Below are positions 12,575 to 26,953 of a stretch of DNA of 64,000 nucleotides, piece by piece. The notes below the pieces were generated by a model. The model did no database searches. It was not told where the DNA came from and saw only the letters and a program-made list of their open reading frames with translations. Where the stretch lies: contig CM060850.1 of the NCBI GenBank assembly GCA_030737835.1, forward strand, positions 5,028,015 to 5,092,014, read 5' to 3'. Numbering within the stretch: position 1 is the stretch's first letter; each line of letters starts with the position of its first letter. This DNA is from Acorus gramineus (Eukaryota; Streptophyta; Magnoliopsida; Acorales; Acoraceae). A program made the translations under genes and the position numbers.

Positions 12575-13888
12575 TCCATATTAACCTCTCAATTCAAGAA
12601 ATCAAAATTAGACATTTAAGCAAAAAGGAGACGCATAGCAAAATAAATCCAAAAGCAGAATATCAACAATTTCCCAAGGGCATTGAGAATGAACAACAAG
12701 CAAAACTCAAATAGTTTTGCAAAAAGTAAATGCCAAAATAGGCTTTCCTCTGTTACAGTTTACTCAACTGACAGCTGCTTCTCTGTTAAACAAGTAGGGA
12801 TTTATGTTGGTCCCTCTTGCTTGGTGAGACGCTAATTGGTATTTGGCAGGAGGTTTGCAAATAACCATGTAACAAATAAAGCACAAAATCTGACAAAAGC
12901 ATATGTTAGATAACCAAGATAAAAACTTTACAAACAGCCTTGAAATAAACATGGATGGCTTAGACATTCATCAAAACTCTGGAACAAAATTGCAACAGCC
13001 CTTACAAAAGAAACAAAAGGATCAAAATAGCTGAACTTACTATGAAGAGATCAATTTCTCCAAGTAAATGTACATCTCAGATATCCAACAGACTGATATA
13101 TATTGATCGATTTTATGCTAGAGATCTCACTCATATATTCAGTGCATGTCTAACATCAGCAGAACCTGTGAGGATACGAGGAAGAGATAAATCAAATTCA
13201 ACAAGAACAAATTGCGATGATGACGGCAATTGCTAGGCAGGCAAGAAAATATCATCTCTAAAAGTTCGAAACTAACAAACATTTTAAAGAATGTCAAGCT
13301 GGGAACTTAAAAACATGCAACAAGTGCCTTTGATGTTTGGTTGTTGAAATTTTAGTTATTACTATAAAAGGTCTGCTTCCTTTTATCAGTGAAAAAAAAA
13401 TTACTTTTTGGTAATCCCAACTTTGATTTGAGAACTTGACATGCAGTACAACTAATGCTTAAGCTTTTCATATAAAATCATAGCCCAAAAAACTATATAT
13501 GATTGACAAAAGTATCAATTTTACCCCTAAATGAAACGTGTGGTAACACAAAAGAGTGGAAAGGGGTGGTTATTTTTAACACTTTATGTAAGGGTGTTTA
13601 TTTTATCTATGCCAGTAGCTGAAAAAAAAAGGTATAAATCCTAATCTCTCTCTCAGATGGACTTGTTAAGCATAACTGTTTGGAGATCAAGATGGTATTC
13701 TAATAACAGAGATATTCCCAACATCTGTTGCCAAATGGTATTAAAATATCATTCCAGCTTTCTACCATGATTATACCAGTCAATATACTACTCTTAAAAA
13801 GGAAGGCTTTAAGGTATAGATTTGATTGAATGGTTTTGATCCCTGATATGATAGTAAATGATTCGAAGTGGAACCTTACATCAATGCA

Positions 13889-13890
<2 letters not shown>

Positions 13891-13921
<31 letters not shown>
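13891..13921. repeat. (GT)n microsatellite
   Basis: About fifteen uninterrupted GT units. Frames across it (VCVCV / THTHT) are artefacts of the repeat. Confidence 0.97.
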
Positions 13922-13922
<1 letters not shown>

Positions 13923-14084
13923 CGAAATTGTATGCATTCCGCTTCGAAATTATTAAATTGAAGAGAATGCCCGAAATCAAACAAACATCACAAAACACAC
14001 AAAAGGAGAAAACAAATCTCCCACCCCCGGCCTACACGCGGTGGAGGAGAGGCCTATCATATCTTTGATCATACAAACCATTTA

Positions 14085-15180
14085 CACCTCCAGGTTTTCC
14101 CCTTGAGAACATTATATAACTCATACCCGCACAAGCTCTACCTCAATCCAAAATAGAAATGTGTCACCATTTCCCACAAATTTTCCACATAAAAACGCTC
14201 TCCCCTGAACAACACTTGATTTCTTGTGAGCCAAATGGACCATGCGACCGCAGAGAGAAAAGATTGGGTAATTTTCAAGCATATGCTTCTATCACCCTCT
14301 CTTGAGCTTCTCTCCAGCGTCCCACATGCCCCCCAATGTTGTGAAATATCCCTCCATCCCTGTAGCAGCATCAAGCCAACCCCAAATACATCTTTCCATC
14401 AAGCATTGGGCAAGTAGATGGTCCATCGATTTGTTCTCTACTCCACACATCACGGATCTCAAGTCCTCACCAGAACCACACTCATTGGACAATAGCTTGT
14501 TTTGATACACCATCCACTTTGTTTTTCCAACACCTTTTAGGTCTCCATATCTCCTCTGATTTCTGCATCGTCACCATGGAAGTTGATCTACCTCTCCTCC
14601 AACACTCATAACACCTCTGCATTGAGAATCTCTCCCTGGGTTGTGGATTCCATTCTACTGTGTCTTGAGCATTCGAGGTGAGAGCCAACCCCTAAAGGTC
14701 TTACACAAGAGACAGGTAGCTGTCAGCTTCATCCTCGTTGAGATTCCTCCAAACCTGCACCTCCCAATATCCACTAACACCCCACCCATCCAGAACTGCC
14801 TGACCACCTTATTCTTGTTTACTGCAAGCTCCAATAGCCAAGGGAATTTTTCCTTCTGCACACCACACCACACATCATGCCAGAATAACACTGCCTTGCC
14901 ATCCCCTATCCTTCGCTGGATCGTTTGGATGAATCCCTCTGTCATCGCAACCATGCCTTCCAAATCTTGAACAATCTCGAGGATTGTCTCAAGAATTTCT
15001 CTGTATGATTCCTACTGCATCAATATCTAGAACCCACCACCAGACATCAAAGCAGACTGATGCGCCACCCATCGCCACAGCCACTTACTGGGGAGCACTT
15101 TGTTCATGCCTTCCAAGTAGAGAATCCTGCCCCGCCAACCTCCCATTTGACAATGAGGCCCTGTCACCATCGCCACTAAG
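14085..15180 (-). pseudogene. antisense LINE fragment (reverse-transcriptase C-terminal and zf-RVT region)
   Basis: Read on the minus strand, broken frames follow the order of plant L1-type ORF2 C-termini. First comes GDGKAVLFWHDVW with the following LLELAVNKNK stretch (about 14655-14963). Next is a segment with VEWNPQPRERFSMQRCYECW (14482-14688), then a zinc-finger-like RVT segment with CGVENKSMDHLLAQC (14292-14513), and finally [17 protein letters not shown] (14138-14374). Several frame changes make it non-functional. The YADD catalytic part is absent, so only the 3' part of the element survives. No poly-A tail (poly-T on this strand) or target duplication was identified; limits are approximate. 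Confidence 0.8.
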
Positions 15181-16004
15181 GCACTAACACTAAATCAATG
15201 CATCATTTATGAGTATTAAGTGGGGTCTAAATTCCATTACAACTTTTTGGAGGGATCCTACTAGCATTATTGCATTGATGTTTTTTTTTTTTTACCATTT
15301 CCTGTAAGATGTGTGTACTATTAAGTTTTATGGTACCTTCAACAAAATCATTTTTTTATTCTCTTTTATCAGGTATTATGTTATTGTATCATATTTCATC
15401 GACCCTCATAAATTTTGTTAAAGCTCTATCTTTAGCTGACAATTGAGTCCTTTTATATTCAAATTCAAAGAGAGGGAAACTCTCAAAGATTGCCACTATT
15501 GAAACCACTCCTTTTTAACATACTAAAGAGAGAACTTTTAATGTTTTAACAAATTTATAATATCACCTACAAGTGGGAGATAATTAAAATGAGGGCGACA
15601 AACATAATCATCTGAAAGATTATACTCATACCAAATGCACGATCTCTCCATTCACTTAAGGGAACAACTTTGTCTCACTAAATGACTAAATATATTGTCA
15701 ACAAAATTAGACCACAGAATTGAATGACCCTCAATTAATGATGATTGATGATTAAATAATTAATATTCAAGTGGAACCTTCTAGGTTACCATTTGTCTGC
15801 ACTAATAAAATCCATGTTTTCCATTTTGTAAAATAAAGTTACCAATCAACATGCCAACAGGTAAAGCTTATATTTATAATAACCTTTTCATACATGATAA
15901 AAACCATAGCATAAATATAGAACAAAAGATGGTGACAAATCCTTTTGGCAGAAAACGAGGGATATGCACAAAGGTCTGGTGGATTCCACTTGCACACGTG
16001 ATCA
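15181..16004. other. intergenic sequence and probable 3' flank of the RH22-type gene
   Basis: AT-rich and without a recognisable gene. The part near 15840-16004 is probably the 3' untranslated region of the helicase gene. I see no further helicase exon here, but a very short last exon could be missed. Confidence 0.4.
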
Positions 16005-16109
16005 TCATCTTTCCATATTTGTAAAACAAAACAAGGATCTACAAATGAAAATATTACCCTTCTTTTTAAGTTTATTCCGGAAGCTCCTTTTCCTACTGAA
16101 TGCTTTCTC
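16005..16109 (-). CDS. RH22: RH22-type gene, probable last exon
   Basis: Acceptor GATTGCAG, then [17 protein letters not shown], which fits the basic C-tail of the family. Reading on gives [17 protein letters not shown] and a stop at 16005-16007. Alternatively a donor G/GTAATA at 16058-16056 could splice to a further short exon that I did not find. The tail after residue 579 is therefore uncertain. Confidence 0.6.
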   Translation of the reverse strand, partial: EKAFSRKRSFRNKLKKKGNIFICRSLFCFTNMER

Positions 16110-19100
16110 CTGCAATCAGAATGAAAACATGATGTGACTGACAATATTCATAATGTCAATGCAGCAACAAATTTTTGTCAACATGAAAGAGGAACACTCA
16201 AAAGAGCATCGTTTCAAAATAATAGAGGGCATGTATATAATTTTAAAAATACTGATACATCACTGCAGTGAACTGAACTGAAAGAAGCTTATTTGGGACC
16301 AACCATGATAATACCAGAATTAATAGATATTAACTGATGAAAAACCCATAGGCAAAAATTTGACAACAGAGAATATAATTTATAGATTTCACATTGTATG
16401 CCACATGACACATGAATCTCAAATTGGAAAGAGGAAAAACAATAGTATTAGAATGCAAACCTGATCAGAAGAACATAAATAAAATTATAGATATAGTTCG
16501 AAATATGACATTTCAATTACAGTTTAAATCTGATGCATCCAAATACTTGTAAAGGTGGATGATTAATATATCAGCATTATTTTATAAGATAACCATCATG
16601 CAAGGTTACTTGTAGACAGCCAATTTATTCACGTAGAACAGCTGACACCTAGATAATGATGTCACATACTTGTGATGCACTTAATAAGTCCTGTATGAAA
16701 ATTAAAATATTAAAAAAGTAAATCGTGACTAAATGATTACCACAGGCTGATCTATTTTCCCTGCTTGATGCACAGCTGCAACAAGAGCTCTATTAAATTC
16801 CGTGAATAAGCTTGTCACTAGCCCAGATTGACCAGCTCTTGCAGTACGACCAATTCTATGCAGAAAGTCAACAGCTGAAGTTGCGAATTCCGCCTTATGT
16901 TCAAAAGTAAAATTTATCAGTTCTTCAGAAAATAGGAAAATAAATTCCAACTCAGCTTACAAGTTAAAAGGCACGATGAAGAGGTGCAGATAATCATTCA
17001 GATGCAGTCCACAAGAATGTATGAATAGTATGGTTTGCAAGGAGAATACTAGGACAACTTATCATACAATTGATGCCATGCAGGAAGACAATCATGAAAA
17101 AAATCAATGAGTTGGATCTAGAAAATCTAATGATAATAGGAAAATACATGCCATGTACTAATTAAATTTAGTGAAAAATAAGAAGGAAATCATTCCTCTT
17201 TCTGTTGAATAGGAAAGTATAAAAATATTTAAAGCCACAATGAGACAAATCAAACCATGAGAGTGACAGAAACCATTAGATAGAGCATGTGGAAGAAAAA
17301 GGTAATGATAATGTAGAGAAGGTGCTAAAGATTCAGTATTCCATCAGTCAAGGTCCTCATTTCATAAGCTATAGAAGACCTTGTTGATTAAAGAACAGAA
17401 TCTATCAGGCACACAAATAACAAAAAAATTTCAACCATAATAAATCATTAAATTGCATTGATTATTTCCATGAATAAAATAAAATAAAAAATTGGTAAAA
17501 GACAATGCGAACTATGGAAACCATCTTGAGATGATTCTGCTAGGACATTCATCAAGTCTGACAATTATAATTTATAGGTCTTAGACATGCACCTGAGTAC
17601 GACTTTTTAAGAGTACATATGAATATAATTGTACCTGAAAACTTGTTGAGATTTATATTTTAATACTCAATGAGTTTAATAACTGTTTTTTAAAAGTTAC
17701 TTCTTTTCCACACTTATTCTGGTTTCTTACCGTTACTCTGCAGTGCATTGATTTTAAAACGAGCACAATGAGCATTGAGCAAAATTTTGTACAATGCCTG
17801 CAGCATCTGTTCACCAATATGTGAATAATACAAGCACACCTATATAATGCCAAGGAAACTTGAAATGTAATTTAAGATTTAGGGAAACTAGCCTTCTTAT
17901 ATCACAGTCCATCATAGTCAGTGCAAACTCAAGTAACTAATTGGAATCTAATACAGGCAACCAGAACAATCGTCTCTGGTGTCTCATCTTAATGTTACAA
18001 TGACAGTAAGCAACTCAATGTTGTCTCCGTATGGATGCCGGATTGTCAATCTGAGCGTGCATGGATACTCACATATTTTCAGTGAGAGACAATTTTGGAT
18101 ATTGTAAGCAGCCATTTAAAACAAAATATCACATATATGGATTTTTTTAGACAGTGCTTCTTATGAGATGCATATATCATCTCTCAACAATCTCTATCTC
18201 AGTAGATGATCCAAAAGTAGAAATGGTTACTGTGTCCATTGTTGCTTCAATGCCAATCTATATGGTGGTTTCTCAACGCAGATCCACAATTTTCTTTCAC
18301 GATTCATTGTTTAAAAATTACAACCATGATTGACATAATTTAAAGATGGATTTTCTCTAGAACGTGACAGACTAAGGCCCTCCTCTCATTAATTTAACAT
18401 GCAAATTTTTATTTCAAATTCATTTTATTATTTGATTGATATAATTTGTTTGCTGGTATATCTCTGGAATTGGTGCTACAAAGATTTTAAATTTATCACT
18501 AACAAGTAACCACAAAGCAATTCTTATGGCTCGTCAAAGAACTCATCATTTACCATGGAAGGGCTTTGATGGTGTCCCACTGTACTCCAATACACACATT
18601 TTATAGATAGATCTTCTTTGGAATGTGAAAGACTAAGGCCACCCTCTCTCATTTTTAGCATTCTAATTTTTGTTATGATTTCATCTAGTTTGATTGATAT
18701 AACTGGTTTTCTAGTATAGCTCTGGAGTTAGTGCTAAGAGGATTTCAAGTTCATGGCACAGTTTGCAAAGCACATATGGCAAAGTCAATATAAAAACACT
18801 TTTTAACAGTCATAAGAAACTTTAAAGAAAGTGTCATAAGAAACTAGAAGGACGTTTCGTATATAGCACAAGAGATTGAGCCATCACATCAGTCCTTGGT
18901 GGTTTGATTTCAGAGGTATGTATAAGATTTTCCCAGTTGAGTCAAGTCATAACAGGGAGCATTGGCCTCCTCATGGATAACTAAGAATTTAATGAATGAA
19001 TAAATACACAATAATATAGATAATAATATCTGTTATTCTCTTTTATAAAGGTGAAATATGCACATACCACACACTATAAAGCCTATAAAATGGAATATGG

Positions 19101-22100
19101 AGGACCATTTGCTAAATGAAAATTGTATATGTGAATAAGGCATACTTCTCAAACAACAATAAGGCCTTCGCAAAATTGATCCCTATAGGCCATTGGTCTA
19201 GCGGTTATGGGAAGGACACCTTCCCTCTGTAGAGAACCCAGGTTCAAGTCTTGTCATTTGCAAAATTGAAAATTTTTGCAAACCAAGTTTTTATTAGCTG
19301 GTCAGCACCCTTTCTCTGAAAAGGAGGTCAAGGGATCAAACCCCCCAACGTGCCAGATGTGCACAGGGGGCACCAATTTTTAAAAAAATTAAAAAAACAA
19401 CCAGATTTGTGGAATACTATGAATTTTACATTTTATATTTGATTGATTGAAAGATGAAATAATTTTTTTAATCTATATTCATATTATTAGAAAATCTCTT
19501 TCTTCAATTCTCTTTTTCCTTCTCTCTTTTATAGGGAGGTCTGCACCAACACAGAATGTGATGACATCATCTCTTTTCAGAACTATCAACACATATATGT
19601 GCACTACTCTATACGGACGTATTCACTAGCAAATGTTGTACTAATTTTTTACATAGAAATTACTCCTCAGTTTTCTTTTTTCTTTTTTTTGAATGAAGCT
19701 TAGAACAATTCATTAAGAGAAAATTGCCCCTCAAACAATCGGAGAATAGGGATCTCTGATTTACACAAAAAAAAGAACAAAAAATATGAAAAGAGCAAAA
19801 TGGTCATCGATCGGGCCACTCAAAGCCCCACAACAGCCCCCAACCCATAATTCTTGACAGTGACTCCTCCTCTAGAAACACTATCACCATGAACGAATGT
19901 CTTTCGTTATATTGTTATGGATCCCTTGATATTCTCTATATCAATGTTTAGAAATGCGGTATGTGCGACCGTTTATGCAACTGCATATGCGATTTGATCC
20001 AGGTCCTAGGCACACAAGGATTGAACAAAAAAGTATGATTTTTTCTTTTTTTTTCTTTTCTTTCTTCTTTATTAGTGGTTTAAGTCTACAACAATGTGAC
20101 TACATATTTTAACGGTGGACATGGTGATGCAAATTAATTGGTCAACATAAATATAAAAAAACACCTTTCAGTAATGACTACATGGTTTGGGGATCCATTA
20201 ATTTCAAGTGATTCCTAGCTTTTAATTTTAGTCTCATATGTTCATAGAATTTTAATCCTTGGGATGTCAACAAAACAGCTAATAAGAAATATCACATTTT
20301 TTTTATAAATAAAAGTGCAAAACCGCATATACTCCCGCATACCACATATATTCTATGTGGTACCCGAGCCGCATGCAAGTCGCATATCACACTTTCGTAC
20401 ACTGCTCCATACATGTTCTTTTGCGTTCGAACATGCATTCATTTGGAGCAAGTCATATCTTCCAATGCACCGCATGGGGGGATAAACCCTTAGGTGCCAT
20501 TTGGATAGAGATATAAGTTATTCTGGGGTTTACGACTACTTTAAGAATAGATAACTATATCAATGAAATAAGTAATTTTCTTTTTAGTTGTGTTTTTAAT
20601 TATTCTCGTTTGCAAACAAAATAATGAAGTTTTTACTTTTTGGTTAATCATGGATAAGTTGTGGATAAAATGTGAATAAATTGTAAATAAAGATCTATAA
20701 AAAGTGGAAAAAAATGATTTGACTTATGGACCCCGTTATTTATAAAAGATGATGACAGTTGATTTGACATGTGGGCCCTCCTTATAGATTAAGTGGAATA
20801 ACACAACTCCAAGGGGGCCAGGAATACAAATATCAGCTTATTCCCACCTATTCTAGCATTAGCTATACCCATCTATTTCTTCCAAACAAACAGCATTCTT
20901 GACTTATTTACCCCTATTCCCTCCTATTCTCCCCCTATTCCACTACCAAAACAGCTCCTTAGAAGTTAGTGATATTTCTTCGATCTCCTTTTTTGCTTCT
21001 TTTTCTAAACCACCTACACATATCTTCGAGAATGGTAAAATCATTGATTGCAAGAAACTCCAAATTTCTTTAGTTTATTAATTTCACTTCTTTCTGGATT
21101 TTCCACAAATCCAATTAAGCATCCTTATTCTGCAACACCCTCTATGAGAGGGGGAGTCTTGTGTTTTCTTTTATTTGCTCTCGCTTGTAGGCGTGTCACC
21201 TACTTCTTGTTTTTTTCTTGTTCTTTCTTTGGTCCCTCTCTGTTGTCGGCTTGTGCTCCTTGACATTCTAATACAATGGTGGTAACAATCCAATATTTCG
21301 ATGACATCCTCGAATTTAAGGGGTATTGATAAATAGCTCTCCACATTTACAAATGACTATGAAAAAATATTTGACTAAAACTATTTGCACTCAAAAACTT
21401 TGACGAATTTTATTTTACAAATAGCTACTCTAGATAGTCATTTCAGAGAGATCTAAAGAAAAACATATTAAAGGGGACTTGCTAGCACACCATTTATTTT
21501 CTAGGATTTGAAATCTAGAACTGTATAAATTTTTAAAAATTGTTAAATTTTGAAATCATAACATTTAGAATTCTAGAAATCAATAAAACATGGCATCATA
21601 CTTTTACATGCGACATTTATAATTGAATTATGAATATTACAACAACATATTATACTATTATTGCTACATATCGATAGAATATATTCCATCATTTTTTCTA
21701 GCCTCACCAATTAGAAAAAAATGTTATTCCTGAATGCCTCATTAGGATGAGTCGATTAAAGGTTATTGCCATTTCATATCTTACTTGAAGCTTTACGTAG
21801 GAAAAGATTAATAAGAGGGGTTCCATGTTTAGACTAGCTTTCAATCTTACGAATCAGTAAACAAAAAATGTGACTAAGTAAAACAAAATGAATACAAAAC
21901 AAAGTACCAATTTTGTGGTCTAGAATGACACAATCAAAGAAAATATACATTCACAAATGCATACATACGTGAATACACACAAACGCATGTGCACGCATGC
22001 ACATAACATAATCCAGATTAAATTAAAGATTGAATTTCACAATACAATTATACTGGCACTTCATCTAAAAATGGTATGGAGTTCTGGAGGATTATGAAAT

Positions 22101-25100
22101 CTTTGGCATGTGAATGAGAATATCTAACACCCGGTATTTTCTTGGAACCATCACATCACTTGGATGAAAAAGTGATTATTTAAGCATCTGGATAATAAGG
22201 ATTTGTTTTTGTAACTTAGGTCAAGCCATACAATATAGCTATCAGACTTACAATTGCATATAAAGAGTTGAAAACATAGATAAAATACCTGAATAACATG
22301 TGACACATGTGGTATGTCAAGACCACGTGCAGCAGCATCAGTGCACACAAGTACCCCACCTTTCTCTCGGAAATCAATCAAATTCTTCTTTCGCTCCTCT
22401 AAAGAGCTCTCACTATGGTAACAGATGCATTCAATACCAACTCTCTGCAATATGTTAGCCACCGACTCAGCAGCATCTACTGTATTGGCAAACACCATTG
22501 TCCGGTACACAACTTCAGAATCATTGGTTTTAGGGTTAACATATTTTTTCACGGCATCTATTAGAGCATCTACTTGTGTCTCAGTAGTAACTTCCACCCA
22601 TCTGTGCTCTAACCTGAAATTAGTAAAAAAAAATATAAGAAAAATTACCCGTAATAATTCAATTCCAGAGAAAGAGAGAGAGAGATGTTTAAAATGCGAT
22701 GCACTAAAAACAGATAATATAATATATGTATCAGCTACATATACTATTAATTTTGGTTGCCGAAAAACTTCTGAATCAATCAGATATATTCAGTAAAAGA
22801 TTTAATATCACAAGAAAGCAGATATGATTAAAGAAAATATGCAATACCTTGGATTGTGACAATGGAGGAAATTTCCGCTGACCCAGCTGGCATCAGGAAA
22901 CATCCTCCTTAACACCCCACCGGCAGTCTTCTTTCCATTTCCAGGGAGGGTGGCAGCAACAAATATGTACTGCTTACTTCGCGTATAAACTTCTCTTACC
23001 CTTCGCCAATCCCTCCTTTCTCCAGTCCTGACTTTGATATCTTCATTTTTAAAATCTTCATGGTCACTTTCAACATCAACATCCTCCTCTTCAAGGTTGT
23101 GGTTTGATTGCTGCTCCTCATCATCTTCATGCGGATGCTCAAAATCCATAAGAGGCTTGATGGGCAAGTCTGTTGAATTATCAAGTGCTGATTCCGCCTT
23201 CTTGGACAACATTTTTTCTTCATATCTTAGCATGTTTATGAGACGCACTACCTGATGTTGAAAACTCCCACACAAGAGCAAATCTGCCTCATCAAACACC
23301 TGCCAAACAGGAAGCAACAGCATTATCAATCCACATCACTATGATCATAACAACAGAGCTTGATTTATTAGCTCTGTAGTGGCATGGACTCTCTCCAATG
23401 ATATATCCAAAGTAATTTTAATAACATTTGAGTTGAATGTGAGGTAGAAGTAGAAAATATCAAAACAATCCAACCACAAGGATAATATAATTCTTACACA
23501 AGACAGAGAAGTTAATATGACCAAATCTGAATTCCCTTCTTAATATTAAATACAATATGTATAGATATTATAATAAACTGATCAAATAAATGAAATATCA
23601 ATTTGTGGTGAACAGAAAATCAATACATAACAAGAACCACATCTTGGTTTAAAGCCCCCTGGGACACTCCATGTCCAAGCCTGGCACCACTTTATGTGTC
23701 CATGTCCCTATTACTTCAACATAATTTAAGTTTGGTCTTCTGAAGAAGCTGAGTTTGATGCTCTCTAACCATGTAAGAGACAAACAAAAGTTTCTTTTTT
23801 ACTGCTACATAAATCCTAAATAAGAATTCTTAAAAATCAGAACAAGGAACCAGAAATCTGAGAGGAACCATTACCACATATTTTACACTGCGTAAAAATT
23901 TAGGACGGCGCTGTCTTTCAGGATCAAGTGCAAAAAGATAATTCAGCAGAGAAGCTGGAGTTGAGACAACAATATCAGGTGCAGCAACTGGCCACCCCTA
24001 CATTGAAGCATCTATTTGTATAAGTTGTTTGCCACAAAGAGAAGCTAAATGAAGCAAATAGAATGAACACAAGGAAGCAAATAGTTCACCTGTCGCCCAC
24101 ATACAGAAGAAACTTTCAGAAGCGGTTCACCACTATCATCACGGAGACAGTTTGCCATGTGAACCACTTGCTCACATAACATTACATTAGGGCAAAGAAT
24201 AAGAGAAATTTCTTTCGGTTCATGAAGTTCTCGACTGCCACCAGTGCCCATTAAAGAATATGACTCAGAATATAATTTCTCAATCAATGGGATAAGATAA
24301 GCATGGGTTTTACCACTTCCTGTCTCTGCCGCCAAAACCACATCATTTCCCGAAAGTATGCGAGGTATGCCAGCAGCCTGAAATGCTACAACCATTAACT
24401 CAAGGGATGTTAAAAAAAATATCGACTGTGGAATTTAGATGAACAAGCGACAATAAAAGAACATCTTGTGATCATACGAGACTATATTTCCAAACAATAA
24501 AGATGAAAGCAATTAGACGGTTCTACCATGCATATGAGAATTAGCAATAACATCCATTAGTCTCCACGAAATTGTTTTACAGTGGCAGATCATGTCAACA
24601 TGCAAATAAACAACATTACAAAAGTCCAATGAAATTTAAACACCAGATTATATAACTCTCTTCATGTTAAACATTAAATTACTGAGTGGAGAACAATTGA
24701 TTGATCATTGTTCAGAAAGCCCTCGGCTGAAAATGATATATTTGTCCATCTATAGACTGCATTATCCAATATTGCATAATACTCAAAAATTATTATGTAA
24801 ATAATAAAACAAACTATAGGTGAGCAGTTTAATGAATAATCATGGAAGCATTTGCATAGAGAGATCAACATCACAATTTATTATGGATGAACATTGATAT
24901 TAATAAAAATATTAAGGCATGTGCCTATGAACCATAATTCATTTGATCACAAATTTCTCCGTTTTCCATATGGTTAACTCGTTGATGCAAATCAAAATGA
25001 AGAAGTGATGGTTTTAATCCACAAAAGACAGGACCATCAATCAACTAAAAATTGAACATCAAACAACAACATGAACTTGGGAGCTTAAAAACTTCACCAA

Positions 25101-26903
25101 ATACTTGTTGAGATCTGCAACTTCATAGGCTAACTTCTCCACTCTCGTCATCACATGGGTGCCAAACATAACCGTTTCTCTAGGTGGGAACTACCATAAT
25201 ATCCACATAATCAAGACCCATCGATCACAATTGACCACAGACTTGATAAACAGAAACTTCGCATTTATTTTTTCCCCTAAGAATCAGGACTTGAGCTTTG
25301 ATACCAGATGACACATACCAAAAATTCAAAAGAAATGGTTTTAAACACACAAAATACACAACCATCAATCAACTAACATTAGAACATTGAACAACTACAT
25401 GAGCTTGGGAGCTTACAAGTTTCACCAAACATAAAATACAAATAATTCAAATTCTTTGCTACTCTTCTATCATTCAGAACCTATTTATATGTTCCAACAG
25501 TGGTTAGATAATATATGACTTCCCTTATGAGGATATCTCCATTTGACTAACAATGGTTAGACTTCTTTAACCATCAAAGCCCACAGTTATTGTACTCATC
25601 TATGGACCATGATTGCTATGAAGAGGTCATCTTGTATCCAACAGCTAGACTAGCCATCTCTCTACTTCTACTCGGTCTTCTTCTACTGCCTCCTTTACTT
25701 ACTCCCGCCCATTACGATCCGAATTTTCATCGATTTCAAGTTTAAATTTGAAATTCTTCTTCTTTTTTTTGAAAGAATGATTGGAGCGACTCTTATTAAA
25801 AGAAATTCTCGAACTTTATTTCAATTTGAATTCAGGGGTTTTGAATTTTCAATATTCAAAGTCGACGATTAGACTTTTCTAATTGTTAGTTCTTCTTGGG
25901 GTCGATGATTTGTTAATTCCAACCAATGGGACTTCTTTCGTGGGCAACGGTTGATTAATTCTCATTGGTATGAATTAATTCACATGCAACACATTCATAT
26001 CAGAGCCAATAAAGTAATTGGCATTGAAGATCAATGTATTGAGCTTTAAAAAAACTTTATTCTATATCTACAACAACATTGAATATAAGACAATCTCAAA
26101 GTACTAATTATTACTTAAATTTCTCAGTGACACAAAGGTTTAGTAGCCATACCACAATTCTCATGGAGTGTTTTTAATAGAATAGAAACAACAATGAATA
26201 AGAAAAAAAAATATAGAACTCACCACAATCTCAAATTCGCATTTCCAATTTAATACATCATAATGATTCAAATGGAAATAGTTGTGACAAAAAAAAATTT
26301 ACAAAGGTAGCATTCAGAATTTTTCTAATGAAGAATCAATGAAAATGAATTTTTCTCATGAATACTCCATAGGAAGCTCAGGACAGTAACTTATTCTAAT
26401 TTTTTTTGGGCTCGTGATTGTTTTAAGGAAAATGGTGTAATAACCAAAAGTTTAAACAATTTGGTGACCCAACCTGTTGGAACCAATCCCCAATTGAAAA
26501 CACGCACATCAAAAGTAATAAGATGGCACATGTGTGTGTGTGCACGCGTGCGCATTATCCAATGAAACATGATACAAAATAATCCTCTCTCAAAATATCC
26601 CCCAACAGTTAGCACTGAGCATATATACCACCCTTTCCTTTTCTATGATTGAATTTTCATTTCTCTTGATTGATCTGAATCAGGTTTTCCACTAATAGTG
26701 CTCATGTCACTCTTCATTATACAGATGACATCCATTTTGTTTGAAACATATCAACCTAACATTCAATAATCGCAATCCCAATTCTCCGTGCACGCATTCA
26801 CATATAACAAAAAAAAACTCTGAAGCATTTACACAAACATCTAATACGTCCCAAATTTGGCTCTACCAAATCCTCCAAGTTGACCTTATCACACAGATTC
26901 GAT

Positions 26904-26953
<50 letters not shown>

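Larger units (their letters stand above)
11874..14080. other. intergenic sequence, no gene recognised
   Basis: AT-rich sequence with no recognisable protein or RNA gene. It contains the 64-bp tandem duplication and the GT microsatellite listed separately. Confidence 0.55.
16894..22288 (-). other. RH22-type intron 5 (5.4 kb)
   Basis: This long intron holds a duplicated block (18350-18760), a tRNA-derived SINE (about 19184-19395), poly-T-headed retroelement debris near 19680 and a Tourist-like MITE (20493-20958). No gene is recognised inside it. Confidence 0.75.

Noticed and set aside
19184..19260. Possible tRNA gene
   Set aside because: Box A- and B-like words are present, but no acceptor stem or proper anticodon arm; an A-rich tail follows, so it is called a SINE.
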